Positions 52,574-60,697 of a DNA stretch of 64,000 nt are shown in pieces. This DNA comes from Flavobacterium sp. 1355 (GTDB lineage: Bacteria; Bacteroidota; Bacteroidia; Flavobacteriales; Flavobacteriaceae), in contig NZ_JAFICC010000012.1 in assembly GCF_017833415.1 (NCBI RefSeq), positions 1 to 64,000 of the forward strand. The letters are read 5' to 3'. The translations under genes were made by a program, and so were the position numbers. The notes under the pieces are model-generated. The model searched no databases. It had not been told where the DNA came from and saw only the letters and a program-made list of their open reading frames with translations. Each line of letters begins with the position of its first letter. Within the stretch, counting starts at the first letter, position 1.

Positions 52574-52936
52574 ATGAATACCACAAAAACAAAAGTTTGC
52601 TCCGGCTGCGAATCTTCTTTTAGTTGCGGAGATATTTCTGCTGAAGAGAAATGTTGGTGTAATGATTTCCCTCCTATTTTTAATCTTTCTGATGGTGGTG
52701 ACTGTCTTTGTCCGGTTTGTTTTAAAGAAGCTTGTGAAGACAAAATCGATGCTTATGTAGAAACCTTAACTCCCGAAAAAGCAATCAACAATAAAGCTGC
52801 AACATTGCCAAAAACAGAAAAGCTAATTGAAGGAATCGATTATTATATAGAAAATGAAAAATATGTATTTAAATCCTGGTTCCATCTAAAAAGAGGAAGC
52901 TGTTGCGAAAATGGATGCAGACATTGTCCTTATTAA
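52574..52936 (+). CDS. Cysteine-rich CWC / DUF5522 protein
   Basis: A 120-residue protein with 13 cysteines. The N-terminal half (about 8-58) has the CxxC, EEKCWCND and CLCPVCFKEAC pattern of the cysteine-rich CWC family. The C-terminal ~40 residues (GIDYYIENEKYVFKSWFHLK, then GSCCENGCRHCPY) match DUF5522. The two families are thus fused here. Zinc or Fe-S binding is likely from the Cys pattern; function is unknown. It is divergent from btuF and precedes cobU. ATG 52574 is used; an upstream extension is AT-rich and non-homologous. Confidence 0.85.
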   Translation: MNTTKTKVCSGCESSFSCGDISAEEKCWCNDFPPIFNLSDGGDCLCPVCFKEACEDKIDAYVETLTPEKAINNKAATLPKTEKLIEGIDYYIENEKYVFKSWFHLKRGSCCENGCRHCPY

Positions 52937-52954
52937 AAAGTTATAAAGTTAAAA

Positions 52955-53080
52955 GTTAGGAGTTAAGGGTTAGAAGTAGAAATGCTTGATAATATTCACT
53001 ATTAACTGCTAACCCTTAACTCCTAACTCCTAACTCTTAACCCTTAACTCCTAACCCTTAACCCCTAACCCCTAACCCAC
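52955..53080. repeat. Heptamer repeat array with inverted arm upstream of cobU
   Basis: GTTAGGAGTTAAGGGTTAG (52955-52973) is an exact complement of the segment at 53009-53027, giving a 19-bp stem with a 35-nt loop. From there, CTAACTC/CTTAACC/CCTAACC heptamers continue to within 8 bp of the cobU start. It is the same unit family as 48184-48259. Confidence 0.8.
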
Positions 53081-53087
53081 CAAAAAA

Positions 53088-53597
53088 ATGATTTACTTAA
53101 TTACTGGCGGCGAACGATCCGGAAAAAGCAGCTATGCCCAAAATTTGGCCTTATCGCTTTCAAATTCACCAATATATGTAGCAACAGCCAGAAAATGGGA
53201 TTCCGATTTTCAAAACAGAATTGACCGACATCAGCAGGAACGCGATGAACGCTGGACCAATATAGAAAAAGAGAAACAGCTTAGTGAAATTGATTTTACA
53301 GGAAAAACTGCTTTAGTAGACTGTGTGACACTTTGGCTAACAAACTTTTTTGTTGATACTAAAAATGACGTTTCATTGTCTTTGGAAGAAGCAAAAACCG
53401 AATTTGAAAAAATAGCCGTTCAGGAAAATACAAATTTGATAATTGTTACCAACGAAATCGGAATGGGTGTTCATGCTGAAACTCATATCGGCAGAAAATT
53501 TACCGAACTGCAAGGCTGGATGAACCAGTTTTTAGCTTCAAAAGCAGATCAGGTTGTGTTGATGGTTTCGGGAATTCCAGTTAAGATAAAGGGTTAA
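53088..53597 (+). CDS. cobU: Adenosylcobinamide kinase / guanylyltransferase
   Basis: A 169-residue bifunctional enzyme that phosphorylates adenosylcobinamide and attaches GMP, activating it for nucleotide-loop assembly. The P-loop is GGERSGKSSYAQ (near 6-17), then VDCVTLWLTNFF and TNEIGMGVHAET, with RHQQERDERW containing the guanylylated His. Length is slightly short of the E. coli protein but complete. It is the first of the cob genes, 106 bp upstream of the fusion gene. Confidence 0.93.
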   Translation: MIYLITGGERSGKSSYAQNLALSLSNSPIYVATARKWDSDFQNRIDRHQQERDERWTNIEKEKQLSEIDFTGKTALVDCVTLWLTNFFVDTKNDVSLSLEEAKTEFEKIAVQENTNLIIVTNEIGMGVHAETHIGRKFTELQGWMNQFLASKADQVVLMVSGIPVKIKG

Positions 53598-53703
53598 AAT
53601 ATAAAACAAATTCCAAATTTTAAAATTCCAAATTCCATGATTTGATAGTTTTGGATTTATTTTTGAAATTTCATATTGAATTTAAATATCGTAATTTTAT
53701 CAG

Positions 53704-55380
53704 ATGAGCCATTTAGATGATATTTTAAAATCGCGTCGCGATACGCGCCACTTTACAACCGAAGAAGTTCCTGATGAAGTAATCCAAAAAGCTTTGCAGG
53801 CAGGGCATTGGGCACCTTCTGTTGGTTTGACGGACGCTACAAAATATTTCATCATTAAATCTCCTGAAGTAAAAGCTGCCATTAAAAATTTGTTTCTGGA
53901 TTATAATGAAAAAGCTGCGGCCCTGACTGATAATCCTGAACAGCAGGAACATTATAGATCATTGAAACTTGAAGCGATTGAGGAAGCTCCAATCGGACTT
54001 ATTATAGCGTATGACAGATCGGTCCTGAACCAGTTTACGATTGGGACCGTAGGAAGCAATGAAGCGGTTAAATTCAGTTCGGTTTGTGCAGCACAAAACA
54101 TTTGGCTTTCACTAACTGAACAAGGTTATGGAATGGGCTGGGTTTCTATTTTGAATTATTATCAATTCAAAAAAATAATTGACCTGCCCGAAAACATTGA
54201 GCCGCTGGGTTATTTCTGTATCGGGAAACCGGCTACTAATTATAACAATCAGCCAATGTTACAGCAATTAAACTGGAAACAGAAATCGGAAACTCCGGAT
54301 TGCAGGGAAATAAAAAATATAATAAAAAGTGAAATTTCAAACCTTTCATTAAATCCCGCAATTCAGCCTGAGGAAAAAGATTTCAGGCAGTTTTTACAGG
54401 AAAAAATCGATTCTAAAACCAAACCGATTGGTGCTTTGGGTATTTTAGAAACTTTGGCTTTACAGATGGGAACTGTTTTTGAAACCGTAGACCCAAAAAT
54501 AAAAAATCCCAATATCGTTGTTTTTGCTGCTGATCACGGTATTGCGAATCATGGTGTTAGTGCATATCCGCAGGATGTTACCCGACAAATGGTTGGCAAT
54601 TTTCTCGATGGCGGCGCTGCAATAAACGTTTTTTGCAATCAAAATAATATTGCGCTGTCTATTGTAGATGCTGGTATAAATTATGATTTTCCGACAAATG
54701 CCAAATTAATAAATGCCAAAATCGCCAAAGGGACCCAATCTTTTCTTTATGCACCGGCAATGAGTGACACCGAACTGCAATTGTGCTTTAGTAAAGGAAA
54801 AGAAATTGTTGATGATATTGCCAAAAACAATTGCAACTGTATTGGTTTTGGCGAAATGGGAATCGGAAATACCTCAACAGCTTCTGTTTTAATGAGCGTC
54901 CTCACTAATTCGCCAATTGAAGAATGTGTTGGAAAAGGAACTGGTGTTGAAAATGAAAAGTTAATCCAAAAACAAATTTTACTTCAAGAAGCAATTCAAA
55001 ATTATTCCGGTCAGGCCGAATTAATGCAGCAGCTTGCTTATTTTGGAGGTTTCGAAATTATACAAATGGCAGGTGGCATGCTGGCAGCTTATGATCATAA
55101 AATGCTCATTCTGGTTGATGGATTTATTTGCAGTATTGCTTTTTTGATTGCTTCAAAAATTAATCCCAATATAAAACAAAATGCTGTTTTTTGCCATGTC
55201 TCGGCAGAAAAAGCGCACCAAAAATTATTAGATTATTTAGAGGTAAAACCTATTTTAAATTTAGATTTGCGCCTGGGAGAAGGAAGCGGCTGTGCAGTAG
55301 CTTTTCCAATTTTAAAATCAGCAGAAGCTTTTTTGAATGAAATGGCTACTTTTGAAAATGCCGGAGTGAGCAAAAAGTAA
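53704..55380 (+). CDS. bluB-cobT: BluB-CobT fusion: DMB synthase plus DMB phosphoribosyltransferase
   Basis: A 558-residue fusion. Residues about 1-205 are BluB, a flavin-destroying nitroreductase-fold enzyme that makes 5,6-dimethylbenzimidazole from FMNH2 and O2 (LKSRRDTRHFTTEEVPDE, HWAPSVGL, QNIWLSLTEQGYGMGWVSI). The usual MQPW after APSVG reads TDAT. Residues about 225-555 are CobT, which turns DMB into alpha-ribazole phosphate (FAADHGIANHGVSAYPQ, GFGEMGIGNTSTA, LRLGEGSGCAVAFP with the catalytic Glu). Fusing both would channel DMB. There is no stop or frameshift between domains. Confidence 0.92.
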   Translation: MSHLDDILKSRRDTRHFTTEEVPDEVIQKALQAGHWAPSVGLTDATKYFIIKSPEVKAAIKNLFLDYNEKAAALTDNPEQQEHYRSLKLEAIEEAPIGLIIAYDRSVLNQFTIGTVGSNEAVKFSSVCAAQNIWLSLTEQGYGMGWVSILNYYQFKKIIDLPENIEPLGYFCIGKPATNYNNQPMLQQLNWKQKSETPDCREIKNIIKSEISNLSLNPAIQPEEKDFRQFLQEKIDSKTKPIGALGILETLALQMGTVFETVDPKIKNPNIVVFAADHGIANHGVSAYPQDVTRQMVGNFLDGGAAINVFCNQNNIALSIVDAGINYDFPTNAKLINAKIAKGTQSFLYAPAMSDTELQLCFSKGKEIVDDIAKNNCNCIGFGEMGIGNTSTASVLMSVLTNSPIEECVGKGTGVENEKLIQKQILLQEAIQNYSGQAELMQQLAYFGGFEIIQMAGGMLAAYDHKMLILVDGFICSIAFLIASKINPNIKQNAVFCHVSAEKAHQKLLDYLEVKPILNLDLRLGEGSGCAVAFPILKSAEAFLNEMATFENAGVSKK

Positions 55381-55390
55381 TCTTTAGTAT

Positions 55391-55825
55391 ATGCCGTTTA
55401 TTAAAATTTATATTCATTTTGTATGGAGTACCAAAAATAGGTTTCCATATTTGGATTCTATTGAATTGAGAGAAAAAGTCTGGAAACATATTAGTGAGAA
55501 TGCAAAAGAAAAAGGGATTTTTATTGATTTTATAAATGGATATACAGATCATTGCCATTGCCTGGTATCCTTAGGAGTAGATCAAAATATTCAAAAAATC
55601 ATGCAATTAATCAAGGGAGAATCTTCGTATTGGATTAATAAAAACAAATTAACTAAGACAAAATTTGAATGGCAAGATGATTATTTTGCCATATCTGTTT
55701 CAGAATCTGTTGTGAACAAAGTGAGAGATTATATTAAAAATCAGGAATCGCATCACAAAAAGAAAACATTTCAGGAAGAGTATGATGAAATTATTAGCAA
55801 ATTTGGGTTTCAAAAAACAACTTAG
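55391..55825 (+). mobile_element. REP-associated tyrosine transposase (IS200/IS605-like Y1)
   Basis: A 144-residue Y1 HUH transposase. The metal-binding motif is H54-C-H56 in GYTDHCHCLVSLG, and the catalytic Tyr is probably Y114 in VRDYIKNQESHHKKK. It starts 10 bp after the BluB-CobT stop, in the same direction, and is followed by palindromes typical of RAYT-linked REPs. No TnpB or IS605-style right end is visible, so it looks like a domesticated single-copy RAYT. It sits inside the cob gene group. Confidence 0.88.
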
Positions 55826-55829
55826 AATT

Positions 55830-56049
55830 TTGGCTAAAGCCCTTTCTGCTAATAGCTATGTAACCTCCAGATAAATCTGGAGGCAATTAAATAAAAATTA
55901 GCTATTAATACATTTTCACTTATGTAATTATGTAATCTCAAGATAAATCAGATTTAAACAAACATAGCATATATCAATATTAAAAAATGAATTGCCAACA
56001 TCTTTAGATGTTGGTAAAAGAATACTCACCCACAACAGGCTTTAGCCAA
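55830..56049. repeat. REP-like palindromes after the transposase
   Basis: Outer arms TTGGCTAAAGCC (55830-55841) and GGCTTTAGCCAA (56038-56049) are perfect complements. Inside are CCTCCAGA-TAAA-TCTGGAGG (55864-55883) and CCAACATC-TTTA-GATGTTGG (55995-56014). The region ends 18 bp before cobS. These are probable substrates of the adjacent transposase. Confidence 0.75.
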
Positions 56050-56067
56050 ATAACTCGCAATACTTAA

Positions 56068-56865
56068 ATGAAAAAAGAACTACATATATTTTTTACTGCC
56101 TTAATGTTTTATACCCGTATTCCATGTCCTAAAAACATTACACATCATCCTGACTATTTAAACAAAGCCACTCGGTATTTTCCTTTAATTGGCTGGATTG
56201 TCGGAAGTATTTCTTTTTTAGCATATTTCCTTTTTTCTTTTTTCCTTTCTGTAGAAATCGCTGTTATTTTGGCAATAATTGCTTCGATCCTTATAACCGG
56301 AGCTTTTCACGAAGATGGTTTTGCAGATGTTTGCGATGGATTTGGTGGAGGCTGGACTAAAGAAAAAATCCTGATGATTATGAAAGACAGTGCCATTGGC
56401 GCCTATGGAGCAATTGGTTTGGTTTTGCTTTTTTTATTAAAATTCAAATTGCTTTCTGAGGCTGTTTTATATTATCAAACAAATTACGCTCTTTCATCTT
56501 TCCTGATATTTTTGTTGTTTGTATCGGCCCATGCTTTGAGCCGTTTGACTGCAATCAGTATTATTTTTACACATGAATATTCACGTGATGATGCTACCAG
56601 TAAAAGCAAACCGATAGCCAAAAGTAATACCTGGAAAGAAATTATCGGTGCTTTTATTTTTGGATTAATTCCGCTGTTGGCGCTCTCCTATTTTAAATAT
56701 CAAATCCTTTTGGTTTTGATTCCGGTTTTCCTGACGCGATATTTTTTAGCACGCTATTTTCAAAAATGGATTGACGGTTATACAGGTGACTGCCTTGGTG
56801 CAACACAGCAGGTTTGTGAAGTAGTTTATTATCTAAGTCTTTTTTTAGTATGGAAATTTATTTAG
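56068..56865 (+). CDS. cobS: Adenosylcobinamide-GDP ribazoletransferase (cobalamin synthase)
   Basis: A 265-residue inner-membrane enzyme joining adenosylcobinamide-GDP to alpha-ribazole (phosphate), the last bond in cobalamin assembly. The active-site motif is HEDGFADVCDGFGGGWT with Mg-binding Asp residues, followed by MKDSAIGAYGAIGL. About seven hydrophobic segments follow. Overlap with cobC by 16 bp indicates one transcript. Confidence 0.95.
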   Translation: MKKELHIFFTALMFYTRIPCPKNITHHPDYLNKATRYFPLIGWIVGSISFLAYFLFSFFLSVEIAVILAIIASILITGAFHEDGFADVCDGFGGGWTKEKILMIMKDSAIGAYGAIGLVLLFLLKFKLLSEAVLYYQTNYALSSFLIFLLFVSAHALSRLTAISIIFTHEYSRDDATSKSKPIAKSNTWKEIIGAFIFGLIPLLALSYFKYQILLVLIPVFLTRYFLARYFQKWIDGYTGDCLGATQQVCEVVYYLSLFLVWKFI

Positions 56866-57386
56866 TACGCCATACCGAAACCCTCTGTGAAAAAGGAATT
56901 TGCTACGGACAAACTGATGTTGCGTTAGCAGAACCTTTTGAACTCATTTTTGAAAATATCATCGCTCAGCTGCCCAACGAAGCCGCCATTTTTACAAGTC
57001 CGTTACAACGGTGCGCTATTTTAGCGAAACACATTCAAAGCAAAATAAAAACTATTTCTTATCAGGAAGATCCGAGGTTAATGGAAATGAACTTTGGCGA
57101 CTGGGAAATGAAAAACTGGAACGACATTCCGCCAGACCAACTTAATCCCTGGATGGAGGATTTTGTAAATGTGCAGGTTTCAAACGGAGAATCTTTTACA
57201 GAACTTCATCAAAGAACCAACGCTTTCTTATCAGAACAAATTGCAAAAAAAACAGATCAGCCCATTATTATTGTTGCTCATGCCGGTATTCTAAGAAGTT
57301 TTCTTTGTCATCAATCTTCATTGCCGTTAAAAGATGCCTTTCAGAATAAAATTGACTTTGGTCAGGTAATCAAAATCTTACTTTAA
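56850..57386 (+). CDS. cobC: Alpha-ribazole phosphatase
   Basis: A 178-residue histidine phosphatase that removes the 5'-phosphate from alpha-ribazole phosphate or adenosylcobalamin phosphate. It has catalytic LVRHTETLCEKGICYGQTD (H8), the Arg in SPLQRCAILA, the acid in DPRLMEMNFGDWEMK, and the second His in VAHAGILRSFL. The start overlaps cobS, so coupling is likely. Other histidine phosphatases are excluded mainly by context. Confidence 0.92.
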   Translation: MEIYLVRHTETLCEKGICYGQTDVALAEPFELIFENIIAQLPNEAAIFTSPLQRCAILAKHIQSKIKTISYQEDPRLMEMNFGDWEMKNWNDIPPDQLNPWMEDFVNVQVSNGESFTELHQRTNAFLSEQIAKKTDQPIIIVAHAGILRSFLCHQSSLPLKDAFQNKIDFGQVIKILL

Positions 57387-57428
57387 CCATTATTTTGTTT
57401 AGAATTCTACATAAAAAGTAAAACAAAT

Positions 57429-57460
57429 TTGAAAATTCAGTATTTTAAATTCTATATTTG
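57429..57460 (+). promoter_or_regulatory. btuB promoter
   Basis: TTG (57429-57431), 21 nt, then TATATTTG (57453-57460). Initiation near 57467 would put the whole cobalamin riboswitch in the leader RNA. Confidence 0.6.
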
Positions 57461-57469
57461 CCAAAATTT

Positions 57470-57660
57470 TAAGGTTGTGTTATAATTTTTATAACACATT
57501 AAAAGGGAATCAAGTCAAATCTTGAGCTGTACCCGCAACTGTAAGCTTAGTTCTAAAGAATGCTTGTTGTTAACTACAAAACCACTGCTCGCCAAGGCGG
57601 GTGGGAAGGTAAACAACAAGACGCAAGCCAGGAGACCTGCCTTTGTAACTAATATCGAGC
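57470..57660 (+). promoter_or_regulatory. Cobalamin riboswitch
   Basis: The leader of btuB contains the conserved cobalamin aptamer elements in order: AGCTGTACCCGCAACTGTAA (57525-57544), CCACTG (57582-57587), GGGAAGGT (57603-57610) and the B12 box GCAAGCCAGGAGACCTGCC (57623-57641). A hairpin TGTGTTAT/ATAACACA lies at its 5' end (57476-57498). It should lower btuB-btuG expression when adenosylcobalamin or a related corrinoid is plentiful. No terminator hairpin with a U tract follows, so control is more likely at translation. Confidence 0.95.
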
Positions 57661-57684
57661 TCTCGGGAAAAAGAGTGAAGAATT

Positions 57685-59538
57685 ATGACTTTAAAAAAAC
57701 GTTTTGCTTTTTGCCTGCTTTTGTTGTGCCAGATTACTTTGGCGCAGAACGATTCTATTACAAAACTTAAAGAGGTTGTAGTTTCTGACAGCAATCTTGA
57801 AAAGTATTCTAATACGCAATCTGTCCTAAGACTTAATGATTCGATTATCAATAAAAATGAAGCTTTACTAACTGATTTATTGAATTATAATTCTACTATT
57901 TATTTTAAAGAATATGGCCGTGGGATGCTATCCTCTGTTTCATTTAGAGGAACAACCGCTTCACAGACGGCAGTAATATGGAATGGGATAAATATCAATT
58001 CTCAAATGAACGGAAGTACTGATTTTAATACAATTTCGGCTTCTGACTATAATTCTGTTAGTGTCAAAGCGGGCGGTGGAAGTGTAATTTACGGAAGCGG
58101 TGCTATTGGAGGAACTGTGCATTTAAATAATGATTTAGGGTTTTATAAGCGATTTGAAAACATTCTGAAATTAGATTACGGAAGTTTTAATACAACTGGA
58201 ATCAACTATAAAACAAATATTTCGAACGAAAAATGGAGTGCTCAAATTGGATTTTCCAGAAATAGTTCTACGAATGATTATAAATATCTAAACCGATATA
58301 CATGGAGAGGCGAACAGCGCTGGAACCAAAATGGTGAATATGATGTTATAACAATGAGCAGTAGTCTGGCTTATAAATTAGATTCAAAAAACAGCATAAA
58401 ACTTTACAGCCAAACCTCAAATACAGATCGTAATACGTCATTAATTACAGAATCTGAAACCAAAAGTAAATATATAAATGGTTTCAACAGGAATTTGCTG
58501 GAATATGATGGAGATTTCGGAAAGTTAAAAACCAATCTTAAAACGGCTTATATCTTTGAAAATTACCAATATTTTGCCGATAATTCAAAAGAAGATTACA
58601 GTTATGGAAAAACCGAAAGCCTGATTACAAAGCTAGATTTGAGCTATACACTTTTCAAATCTACACAAGTTAATGGTATTATAGATTATAACAGAACTAA
58701 AGGCTACGGAACAAGCTTTGGAGATCACGTTCGTGAAATTAGCTCTGCTTCTTTACTGGTAAAGCAAGATATAGCAACCGATTGGAAAAATGAATTCGGC
58801 ATAAGAAAGGAGTTTACGGATAATTACGAATCGCCTGTTTTATTTTCTTTGGGATCTTCTTATCAGTTTAGTAAATTGTATAATTTGAAATTGAATTTTT
58901 CAAGAAATTTCAGAATTCCAACTTATAACGATTTGTATTGGGATCAGGGTGGCAATCCAGATTTAAAACCTGAAAGTTCTTATCAGGCTGAAATTGGAAA
59001 CGTTTTTACTTTTAAAAACATTTCGCTTACGCAGACCTTCTATTATATCAAAATAAAAGATTTATTACAATGGGTTCCTGGTCAAAATGGTATTTGGACT
59101 CCGAAAAACACCAGTAAGGTAAACAGTTATGGAGCTGAAACTTTACTAAGCTGGAAAAAACATTTTGGCAAAAACTATTTCAGTGCAAATGCCACTTATG
59201 CCTACACGGCATCCAAAGATGAAGAAACCAAAAATCAGCTTTTCTTTGTCCCTTATAACAAAGTAACAGGTTCAGTTTCTTATTCCAGAAGTAAAATATC
59301 AGCATATTATCAATTTCTGTATAATGGTTTTGTCTATACAAGAGCAGACAATAATCCTGATGAGATCATAGAAGCTTATACAGTTTCTAATGTGGGAATC
59401 GATTATGATTTCAAATTTTTGGACTCCTTTAAACTTGGCTTTCAGGTCTTAAATATTTTTAATAAAGATTATGAAAGTTACGAAGACAGACCTATGCCGG
59501 GTCGCAATTTTAATATGTATTTAACCTTAAAATTTTAA
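57685..59538 (+). CDS. btuB: TonB-dependent cobalamin receptor BtuB
   Basis: A 617-residue outer-membrane receptor. A signal peptide (to about 20, ending TLAQ) is followed by a probable TonB box near LKEVVVSDS, a plug domain (about 45-145, with SSVSFRGTTASQTAVIWNGI and VYGSGAIGGTVHLNND-like text), and a 22-strand barrel ending with NMYLTLKF. The riboswitch upstream and the btuG-like gene 4 bp downstream identify corrinoids as the ligand. Confidence 0.93.
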   Translation: MTLKKRFAFCLLLLCQITLAQNDSITKLKEVVVSDSNLEKYSNTQSVLRLNDSIINKNEALLTDLLNYNSTIYFKEYGRGMLSSVSFRGTTASQTAVIWNGININSQMNGSTDFNTISASDYNSVSVKAGGGSVIYGSGAIGGTVHLNNDLGFYKRFENILKLDYGSFNTTGINYKTNISNEKWSAQIGFSRNSSTNDYKYLNRYTWRGEQRWNQNGEYDVITMSSSLAYKLDSKNSIKLYSQTSNTDRNTSLITESETKSKYINGFNRNLLEYDGDFGKLKTNLKTAYIFENYQYFADNSKEDYSYGKTESLITKLDLSYTLFKSTQVNGIIDYNRTKGYGTSFGDHVREISSASLLVKQDIATDWKNEFGIRKEFTDNYESPVLFSLGSSYQFSKLYNLKLNFSRNFRIPTYNDLYWDQGGNPDLKPESSYQAEIGNVFTFKNISLTQTFYYIKIKDLLQWVPGQNGIWTPKNTSKVNSYGAETLLSWKKHFGKNYFSANATYAYTASKDEETKNQLFFVPYNKVTGSVSYSRSKISAYYQFLYNGFVYTRADNNPDEIIEAYTVSNVGIDYDFKFLDSFKLGFQVLNIFNKDYESYEDRPMPGRNFNMYLTLKF

Positions 59539-59542
59539 TATT

Positions 59543-60580
59543 ATGAAATTTAGCAAACTGCTTTTAGCAGCATTTAGCCTTTCTTTATTTGTTTCTTGTT
59601 CGAGTGATGATGACAATACAACTAAAGGAGCATATGAAAATGGTTTTTTTATTTTGAATGAAGGAAGTGCCGGACAAGGTACTGTTTCTTTTTCAACTAA
59701 TGATTTTACTTCTTTTACCAAGGATGCTTACACAGCTGCAAATGGAGGCGACTTACTTGGAAAGTATGCTCAAAACATCTTTTTTGACAATGAGAAAGCT
59801 TACATTATTTCAGGTGGCTCAAACGTAATTAATGTGGTTGACAGATATACTTTTAAATTAATTGCAAAGGTTGATTCAGGATTGGCTAATCCAAGATATG
59901 GTGTAGTAAAAGATGGAAAAGCTTATGTTACAAATGCAAACACTTATTATTCAGACACAAATCCAAATGGGAACACAGATGATTATGTTGCTGTTATTAA
60001 CCTGAATACTTATAAAGTGGAATCTAAAATAGAATTGAATGCTACAGGGAACAGAATTACTTTAAAAGATGAAAAACTTTACATTACTGAGCCTTACAAT
60101 AGTGATAAATTATTAGTAGTAAACATCACTGCCAAAGCACTTGAAACTCCAGTAACTATTGGTTTTTCTTCTGATACTATGGAAGAGGAAAATGGCATTT
60201 TATACATTTTGAGAGCGCCTTATGGTGACAGAAGTGAAATTGTTAAAGTAAAATTATCAGATAAAACAACCTCTACAATAACATTTCCTGAAAGTCTGGA
60301 TGGTGCAGGATTTTTAGACATTTATAATAGTAAAATTTACTATACTGCCGGAAATTCAGTTTATGCAATAAGTACAGCTGCTACGGCTGCATCAGAAACT
60401 GCAATCTTAACTTCAAACGTTGGTTATTTATATGGATTTGCAGTAAACAACAATCAAATATATATAGCTGATGGTGGTAATTTTAAAGCAGACAGTAAAG
60501 CTTATGTGTATAGCTTAACAGGAAGCCTGATAAAGGAATTAGCTGTTGGAGTTGGGCCAAACGGATTCTACTTTAACTAA
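59543..60580 (+). CDS. btuG: BtuG-like surface lipoprotein, YncE-type beta-propeller
   Basis: A 345-residue lipoprotein lipidated at C19 and followed by SSDDDN, acidic residues that favour export to the cell surface. The body is a beta-propeller of about seven blades with recurring units such as NVINVVDRYTFKLIAKVDSG and VAVINLNTYKVESKIEL (DUF5074/YncE type). In Bacteroides, BtuG is a propeller encoded next to BtuB that captures B12 with very high affinity. Position, size and fold match, though binding is not shown for this protein. Confidence 0.85.
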   Translation: MKFSKLLLAAFSLSLFVSCSSDDDNTTKGAYENGFFILNEGSAGQGTVSFSTNDFTSFTKDAYTAANGGDLLGKYAQNIFFDNEKAYIISGGSNVINVVDRYTFKLIAKVDSGLANPRYGVVKDGKAYVTNANTYYSDTNPNGNTDDYVAVINLNTYKVESKIELNATGNRITLKDEKLYITEPYNSDKLLVVNITAKALETPVTIGFSSDTMEEENGILYILRAPYGDRSEIVKVKLSDKTTSTITFPESLDGAGFLDIYNSKIYYTAGNSVYAISTAATAASETAILTSNVGYLYGFAVNNNQIYIADGGNFKADSKAYVYSLTGSLIKELAVGVGPNGFYFN

Positions 60581-60660
60581 TAAATGCCTAAGAAAATAAT
60601 TATTTAATTATTTTTTAGATTAATCAATTTACACTTTATTTTTTTATTTTTTTTGGAAAA

Positions 60661-60690
60661 AAAAGGCTTTCAGTGATGAAAGCCTTTTTG
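60661..60690. terminator. Terminator after btuG
   Basis: AAAAGGCTTTCA (60661-60672) pairs with TGAAAGCCTTTT (60677-60688) around a 4-nt loop, with A and T flanks. It also serves the convergent S41 protease gene. Confidence 0.9.
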
Positions 60691-60697
60691 TTTATTC

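Noticed and set aside
57522-57851. Open frames on both strands across the btuB leader
   Set aside because: They cover the conserved cobalamin riboswitch and the btuB start; the sequence constraint is RNA structure, and the translations look unnatural.
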